From Syntrophaceae bacterium PtaB.Bin038 (GTDB lineage Bacteria; Desulfobacterota; Syntrophia; Syntrophales; UBA2192), in the NCBI GenBank assembly GCA_002067855.1, contig MVQS01000355.1:1-9348 (forward strand): a DNA stretch of 9,348 nucleotides, given 5' to 3'. The notes beneath the pieces were generated by a model that was not told the origin of the DNA, made no database searches, and saw only the letters and a program-made list of their open reading frames with translations. The position numbers and the translations under genes are program-made. Below, piece after piece: positions 5,324 to 9,348 of this stretch (within the stretch, counting starts at the first letter, position 1; every line of letters begins with the position of its first letter).

Positions 5324-6385
5324 ATGAAAGCAAAATCGGAAAAGGGGGCCTCCGCGGCGAGCGTGTCGCCCGAGGAGTGGCGCAAGCGAGCCGACATTCT
5401 CAACAAAAAGATAGGCCTCTGCGAAGAGGACATCCGGCGGGGGGCCAAGGATTGCCTCGTTATCGTCAACTGGGAGGGCAACCGAAAGGTGTCCCTGGCC
5501 GAGGCGAGAAATCTCGTGTCCCTCTATCTCCGGGAGGCCCATCGGCCTGCGGCAGCAGCCAATTCCCTCGTCCTCCCCGCGTGGCGGCCCGAGGAAATAT
5601 CCAACCCGCAGATTTACAAAATTGCAAAGAATCTTGACACCATCAAGGTTCCCCCCCCGATCCCGTCGACGGAGGCTTCCATCAACTGGAACGTGGTGGC
5701 GCAGCAGACAAGCGGCATGGGCGGCGCCGTCGGTTACGGGATGCTCGCCCTGGATCTCTACGGCCGGATCGGAGCGGCTCACCCGGTGTTGAAGGGGGTC
5801 GTGATCGGCTCTAAGACGTTCATCGCCGGCGAGGAGGGCGGGCTTCTCTATGTGGCCCGGCAGACGCAGACATACGAAAGAGCGATGAATTACCTGAAGG
5901 ACCCCGCGACGTCGAAAACGTTTGCCTACATGGTCAGGGATTTAAAGGAACGGGGGCCGACGTCCATCCAGCCAACGCCGGACATGCTGTCGGCGGCTAA
6001 GGCCGTCGCCGATCCCAGGGAGGGAGATACGCGCTGGCTCGTTTGGGATGCGTTCCTTTCACCCGAGGCAAGGACCGCCATGCTGAAGAAGGCCTGCCTC
6101 GAGATCGGAACCGAGCTTGCCGCAACAGGGGCGGGGAACATTTTGAAGAAGGTATCGGCGGATCTCGAAGGGAGAAAGGCAATCTTTGACGCCATCCGGC
6201 TGGAACGAAAGAAGGCCGTCGGCATGATGAGGGGCGCCTCCCCGGCCGACCAACATCAGCTCAACCGGGTGATTGCCCACGCCAACAAGCAGCTCGAGAA
6301 AACCTACCGCACCGAGCAGGCAGGCCCTACCCTGATGAGGTTTTTTGCCGGCCAGTACGCTAACCGGGAAGCGGAGAAATGGTGA
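5324..6385 (+). CDS. Unrecognised protein of the RiPP-like locus
   Basis: The 353-residue protein is not one I recognise. It is mainly helical and soluble in character. It begins with a Lys/Ser/Ala-rich tail (residues 1-14) and then a charged helix EEWRKRADILNKKIGLCEEDIRRG. The middle (about 130-162) is Gly-rich and hydrophobic (GMGGAVGYGMLALDLYGRIG) and could be a membrane-associated helix or a buried core. The C-terminus is rich in Lys, Arg and Glu. There are only three Cys (33, 44, 258), with no metal-binding motif, Walker motif or protease triad visible. The ATG has GAGG seven bases upstream. It lies 36 bp after the precursor stop and 6 bp before the maturase start, so it is very probably part of the same operon and may be a partner, carrier or second cargo of the maturase. 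That role is inferred from position only. Confidence 0.75.
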   Translation: MKAKSEKGASAASVSPEEWRKRADILNKKIGLCEEDIRRGAKDCLVIVNWEGNRKVSLAEARNLVSLYLREAHRPAAAANSLVLPAWRPEEISNPQIYKIAKNLDTIKVPPPIPSTEASINWNVVAQQTSGMGGAVGYGMLALDLYGRIGAAHPVLKGVVIGSKTFIAGEEGGLLYVARQTQTYERAMNYLKDPATSKTFAYMVRDLKERGPTSIQPTPDMLSAAKAVADPREGDTRWLVWDAFLSPEARTAMLKKACLEIGTELAATGAGNILKKVSADLEGRKAIFDAIRLERKKAVGMMRGASPADQHQLNRVIAHANKQLEKTYRTEQAGPTLMRFFAGQYANREAEKW

Positions 6386-6391
6386 GATGCC

Positions 6392-7689
6392 ATGGAGACC
6401 GCAGCGTCAAGGGTCACCGATCATCTCATCCGCCTCGACCGGGGTTCGGATGAACTTCTCCTGGCGAATGCCTTATAAGCCTGCTGCCCCTGTACGTGAG
6501 GAAGGGCGGCGGGTACATCGCAGCCTTTGTCGGGTATCTCAGCCAGAGGCTCCGGACAAGGAAAGAGATCCTGAAGGATTACCCCGGGGATGAGGCGCTG
6601 GTCGATTTTCTCCTTGCCCACGACATCCTGATCCCGGCGGACAGGCACGCGGCCGTCTCCCCCCGCGTCGTCCTGCCCGATGCGAAGGACCGCAAGACAG
6701 ACGGGATGTCCGCCTATTTTCTCCTGACCCAGTCCTGTTCCTTTTCATGCATTTACTGTTCGAACGGTCGCGAGACCGACAGGAAGAACGACAACCTGAC
6801 GATGCCGAAGGAGGTCGCCTTCCGGGCGCTGGACACCTTTGCGGCGCGAATCAGGGATGACGGCCGCCTCGAAGTGGTCCTCTTCGGCGGCGAACCCCTG
6901 CTGAACTGGGGCCTGGCAAAGGACGGCAGGCTTTCCTTCGACAGGATTTGCAGCCACATCGATCAGCTGGTCGCGGCGGGGATATCCGTCTCCCTGAGAA
7001 CGACGGTGACGGGCATGAACGAAAAGCAAATCCCGGCGACAACGAAACTGCACAAGCAGATAGGGGGGTGCGGCAGCGCATTTGTTCCCGTCAACATCGT
7101 GAATTCGGACGGCGAAATTCTGCCCGATGCGCTGATCCCCTCGGTCGATCGGCTCTGCGACTCCGTCCAGGAACTCCATGACTGCAACGAGTGGGAACTG
7201 TCGAGGCTGTTCCCGTTCAGCTCCTACACGGGGAACCTAGCCCCGGGGCACCGGTGTGTGGTGGGATGCGGCGCACCCTATGGAAACACGCCGGTCGTGG
7301 ATGTCAACGGGGATGTTTATCCCTGCATCTATCTGGTCGGCATGCCGGCCTATCATGTCGGCGATATCATGGATGGAACCTACCCGAAGACGAGCGTCCT
7401 GCAGGAGATGGGCGATGAACTGCACGTCGACCGCAGGGCCGACTGCAAGGGCTGCAATTGGCGCTACCTGTGCGGCGGCGGCTGTCCGGATCAGCGACTG
7501 ATCGTCAAGGGCAGGGAAGAGGAGCTGACCCCCAGGGCGCGCGCCTACCGCGAAAACCTCACCTGCGACTACATCCGGAAGTTCCTCACGATTCTCCTGT
7601 GGGAAGCCGCGCAGACGGCGGACGCCGATTTCCGCTCGGAACTCATCCCCACGGACGGCCCGGCCCCGCGGGACACCAGGATCTGCTGA
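6392..7689 (+). CDS. Radical SAM/SPASM peptide maturase, frameshift near N-terminus
   Basis: From GTG 6496 the frame gives 397 residues. CSFSCIYC (Cys81, 85, 88) is the CX3CX2C motif binding the SAM-cleaving 4Fe-4S cluster, and FGGEP near 130-134 is the SAM-binding GGEP. The C-terminus is a SPASM domain: VVGCG and VDVNGDVYPC, then CX2CX5CX3C (Cys317, 320, 326, 330) and a late Cys in LTCDY. The layout is that of maturases that form Cys thioether links or related bonds in peptides. GTG 6496 has no ribosome-binding site and cuts into the family N-terminus. An ATG at 6392 in another frame gives METAASRVTDHLIRLDRGSD, then ELLLANAL, the expected start, and stops at TAA 6476-6478. A -1 shift at 6454-6475 joins it to LISLLPLYVRKGGG. 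Its target is probably the Cys-rich peptide upstream. Confidence 0.85.
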
Positions 7690-7726
7690 CGCCCCCCATC
7701 CAGAAACGAGGCCATCGATGCAAGAC

Positions 7727-7751
7727 CCCGGCGCGATCTCCAGACGCCGGG
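7727..7751. terminator. Hairpin between converging genes
   Basis: CCCGGCG (7727-7733) pairs perfectly with CGCCGGG (7745-7751) around an 11-base loop. It lies 38 bp after the maturase stop and 38 bp past the end of the converging 110-residue gene. Only a short GTTT follows on the plus strand, so termination would be weak or factor-assisted. Confidence 0.4.
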
Positions 7752-7788
7752 ATGCCGTTTCCTGTCGGGGAAGAAGGCACCCGTGGGC

Positions 7789-8121
7789 CTACTCGTCTGG
7801 GTCGTTGACTTGGTTCAGGGCCTTCTCCACCATGGTCATGAAGAACTCATAATTCTCCCGGCAGGCCCGGTAGATGGCGGGCGTGACGAGATCGCCGTTC
7901 TCCTTGTAGAACTGGTCCACAAGCTTCCTGTACTCGTCGGTGTCGAAGACGATCGGGGCGGAATCGTGCGTGATGGCGTATCCGTGCAGGTACAGCCCCC
8001 GCAGCTTGATATCCTCGAGGGCCTCGATGCGGGGGTTCGGGGCGGCCTGTTTCTTCGGGGAAGGGTTTTTCGTTGGCTGCTTTTGCGCGGGTGTCGGTTT
8101 GGCGTCTCTCGGTTTCTTCAT
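7789..8121 (-). CDS. Unrecognised 110-residue protein
   Basis: I do not recognise this protein. The first 30 residues are low-complexity and rich in Lys, Pro, Gln and Ala (MKKPRDAKPTPAQKQ onward). The rest looks like a folded domain: IKLRGLYLHGYAIT (38-51), IVFDTDEYRKLVDQFYKENG (57-76) and the helix AIYRACRENYEFFMTMVEKAL (82-102). No Cys pair, signal peptide or membrane helix is present. Its ATG overlaps the stop of the HepT-like remnant as ATGA, the classic sign of translational coupling, so it was inherited as the third gene of that operon and is still served by the promoter at 8433-8461. A role beside the toxin-antitoxin module is possible but not shown. Confidence 0.6.
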   Translation of the reverse strand: MKKPRDAKPTPAQKQPTKNPSPKKQAAPNPRIEALEDIKLRGLYLHGYAITHDSAPIVFDTDEYRKLVDQFYKENGDLVTPAIYRACRENYEFFMTMVEKALNQVNDPDE

Positions 8122-8395
8122 GATGGTTCGTCCGAATCCGGGGGGATCATTCGAGTGATATTTTCCAGCAGCGCAGGAAGCTCTTTCTCGACAACGGCCC
8201 GGATGACCTCGAGGTTGAGTCCGAAGTAGTGGTGGATGATTTTATCTGTCATGCCGGCGATGCTTTTACAGGGGATTTCCGAATGGGCATTCCTGAAACG
8301 AACGGAGAGATTCTTGACGGCTTCCCCTTCTGCAGGCGAGGCATTTTTCTCCGGAGGAGCTCCTCGAGTTTTTCTCGTGTAAGGGATTTCTTCAC
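8118..8395 (-). pseudogene. MNT/HepT toxin-antitoxin remnant
   Basis: Two broken pieces lie end to end in different frames. From the GTG at 8393-8395 (GAGGG eight bases upstream) the frame reads KKSLTREKLEELLRRKMPRLQ, like the first helix of an MNT-type minimal nucleotidyltransferase antitoxin; the GSxxxG and catalytic Asp region that should follow is missing. From about 8327 the -1 frame reads GEAVKNLSVRFRNAHSEIP, then CKSIAGMTDKIIHHYFGLNL and EVIRAVVEKELPALLENI, ending at the TGA of 8118-8120. This is the C-terminal half of a HepT (DUF86, HEPN) toxin. An internal deletion apparently removed most of the antitoxin gene and the first half of the toxin gene. The HepT RX4HXY motif reads T-DKII-HHY: the His and Tyr remain but the Arg is now Thr (ACA). 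Neither piece should be active. Confidence 0.7.
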
Positions 8396-8432
8396 GCTGG
8401 AAACCCTCTGTGAAATTGCAGTCACGCCCGAA

Positions 8433-8461
8433 ACTATCCGAAAGAAGTGCTTGATTGTCAA
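8433..8461 (-). promoter_or_regulatory. Strong sigma70-like promoter upstream of TA remnant
   Basis: On the minus strand a perfect TTGACA (8456-8461) is followed by 17 bp and GATAGT (8433-8438, four of six matches). Transcription would begin near 8426, about 30 nt before the GTG at 8395. It probably once drove the toxin-antitoxin operon and can still drive the 110-residue gene. Confidence 0.6.
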
Positions 8462-8501
8462 GAGAAAATGGCCTTGAGGGGGCATCGAGGGCGCAGAGCC
8501 G

Positions 8502-9209
8502 TCATCCGCCGAGGTACGCCTTCCGGACCTCGGGGTTCTCCAGGAGACCCGCCGCCGAGTCCTCCAGCACGACGTTGCCCACTTCCAGGATGTAGCCCCG
8601 GTTGGCGAGCCTGAGGGCGGCCTTCGCGTTCTGCTCGACGAGCACGATGGTGACCCCCGCCTTGTTGATCTCGGCAAGGGTGCGGAAGATGGCCTTTACC
8701 AGCAGGGGCGCGAGCCCAAGCGAGGGCTCGTCGAGAAGCAGGATCTTCGGCTCGGCCATGAGGCCCCGGGCGATGGCCAGCATCTGCTGCTCGCCGCCGG
8801 AGAGGGTGCCTCCCAGCTGGTCGCGGCGCTCCTTCAGGATGGGGAAGAGATCGTAGATCCACCCCCGCGTCTTCGAAATGCGCGCCGCATCTTCCCGCAC
8901 GAAGGCTCCCAGCGCGAGGTTCTCATCGACGGTGAGGGTGTTGAAGATCCGCCGGCCCTCGGGGACCTGGATCACGCCCTCGCGGACGACGTCGTGGGCC
9001 TTCAGCCGGTGCAGGGCTTTTCCGTTGAACTCGATCGTGCCGGCCGAGGATTTCACGATGCGGCTCACGGCCATGAGCGTCGTCGACTTGCCCGCCCCGT
9101 TGGCCCCGAGGATGGCCACGATCTCCCCCTCGCCCACGGAGAGGTTCACCCCGTGGAGGACCTCGACGTTGCCGTATTTCACGCGGAGATCCCTGATCTC
9201 GAGAAGCAT
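8502..9209 (-). CDS. livF: Branched-chain amino-acid ABC transporter ATPase LivF
   Basis: The 235-residue ATP-binding subunit shows the whole ABC cassette: Walker A GANGAGKST (about 35-43), Q-loop region VPEGRRIFNTLTVDENL (about 82-98), signature LSGGEQQ near 136-142, Walker B ILLLDEPS followed by LGLAP near 155-168, and the switch His replaced by the usual LivF VEQN. The VPEGRRIF and VEQNAKAAL stretches separate LivF from LivG and from other ABC ATPases. With LivG, the LivH/LivM permeases and a binding protein it would import Leu, Ile, Val or related compounds; in this lineage such systems also carry other amides or aromatic acids. GGAGG lies eight bases before the ATG, inside the end of livG, with a 3-bp gap between the genes. 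Confidence 0.92.
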   Translation of the reverse strand: MLLEIRDLRVKYGNVEVLHGVNLSVGEGEIVAILGANGAGKSTTLMAVSRIVKSSAGTIEFNGKALHRLKAHDVVREGVIQVPEGRRIFNTLTVDENLALGAFVREDAARISKTRGWIYDLFPILKERRDQLGGTLSGGEQQMLAIARGLMAEPKILLLDEPSLGLAPLLVKAIFRTLAEINKAGVTIVLVEQNAKAALRLANRGYILEVGNVVLEDSAAGLLENPEVRKAYLGG

Positions 9210-9212
9210 GGT

Positions 9213-9348
9213 CTAGTCCTCCGTCCCCAGGTAGGCCTCGACGACCCTCGGGTCGCCCTTTACGGCCTCCGGGGTCCCCTCGGCGATCTTCGAGCCGTAC
9301 TCCAGGACGACGATCCGCTCGCAGGCCTTCATGACGAGCGACATGTCG
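9213..9348 (-). CDS. livG: Branched-chain amino-acid ABC transporter ATPase LivG, C-terminal part
   Basis: The last 45 codons of the gene upstream of livF are present. They read DMSLVMKACERIVVLEYG, then KIAEGTPEAVKGDPRVVEAYLG, ending in TED and TAG. This is the C-terminal tail typical of LivG: the region just after the switch His (HDMxxVM), the VLxxG-xxIAEGTP strand pair, and the DPxVVEAYLG ending. The N-terminal Walker motifs lie beyond the right edge. Translation of livF probably depends on ribosomes finishing this gene. Confidence 0.88.
   Translation of the reverse strand, partial: DMSLVMKACERIVVLEYGSKIAEGTPEAVKGDPRVVEAYLGTED

Noticed and set aside
5092..5637. Plus-strand ORF with regular Leu/His/Val repeats over the Cys-rich region
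   Set aside because: It is the out-of-frame shadow of the 12-bp CXXX repeats and runs on into the 353-residue gene. It has no ribosome-binding site and no protein-like composition.
5033..5782. Minus-strand ORF rich in Ala/Arg/Gly opposite the precursor
   Set aside because: It is antisense to the repeat units and to the start of the 353-residue gene; its low-complexity stretch follows from the repeats.
6454..6478. Programmed -1 ribosomal frameshift in the radical SAM gene
   Set aside because: No X-XXY-YYZ slippery heptamer and no clear downstream stem were seen; an indel is the more economical explanation.

Overview
This is a GC-rich bacterial window with compact, mostly intact chromosomal genes. 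Several family types (glycine-zipper lipoprotein with a C-terminal Cys motif, SIMPL protein, cyclophilin-like protein, LivG/LivF pair, stand-alone MBL hydrolase) would fit a Desulfobacterota/deltaproteobacterial genome. That placement is an inference from gene style, not from a marker gene.

Layout. Positions 1-1058 (minus) hold the start of an iron-sulfur, epoxyqueuosine-reductase-like protein and, upstream of it in the same operon, an EamA/DMT transporter. A divergent spacer with a sigma70-like promoter leads to a metallo-beta-lactamase-fold hydrolase (1319-1984, plus). Positions 2066-3685 (minus) hold a SIMPL-domain periplasmic protein, a cyclophilin-like protein and a glycine-zipper lipoprotein; the last two are tightly coupled. 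A small three-helix membrane protein (3776-4024, minus) follows, then a 327-bp gene-free stretch with inverted repeats, then a secreted-type protein with a degenerate N-terminus (4352-4846, minus). Positions 4951-7689 (plus) form the most interesting part. Positions 7789-8461 (minus) hold a promoter, the fused and deleted remains of an MNT/HepT toxin-antitoxin pair, and an unrecognised 110-residue gene. The right edge (8502-9348, minus) holds LivF and the end of LivG, from a branched-chain amino-acid ABC transporter.

The 4951-7689 region looks like a small ribosomally synthesised peptide (RiPP) locus of the CXXX-repeat type. It has a precursor with a twin-arginine-type leader and a tail of 15 cysteines, most of them every fourth residue; an unrecognised 353-residue protein; and a radical SAM/SPASM maturase. 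The expected logic is that the maturase cross-links Cys residues of the precursor in the cytoplasm, and the Tat-type leader then suggests export of the folded product. No standard gene caller would report the precursor, because it is broken as it stands. There is an in-frame TAA after five codons, the leader and Cys core sit in different frames joined at a run of six G, and the core frame has no start codon of its own. The maturase also needs a -1 shift near its N-terminus. Either the cluster is decaying or these are sequence errors; the flanking genes are intact.
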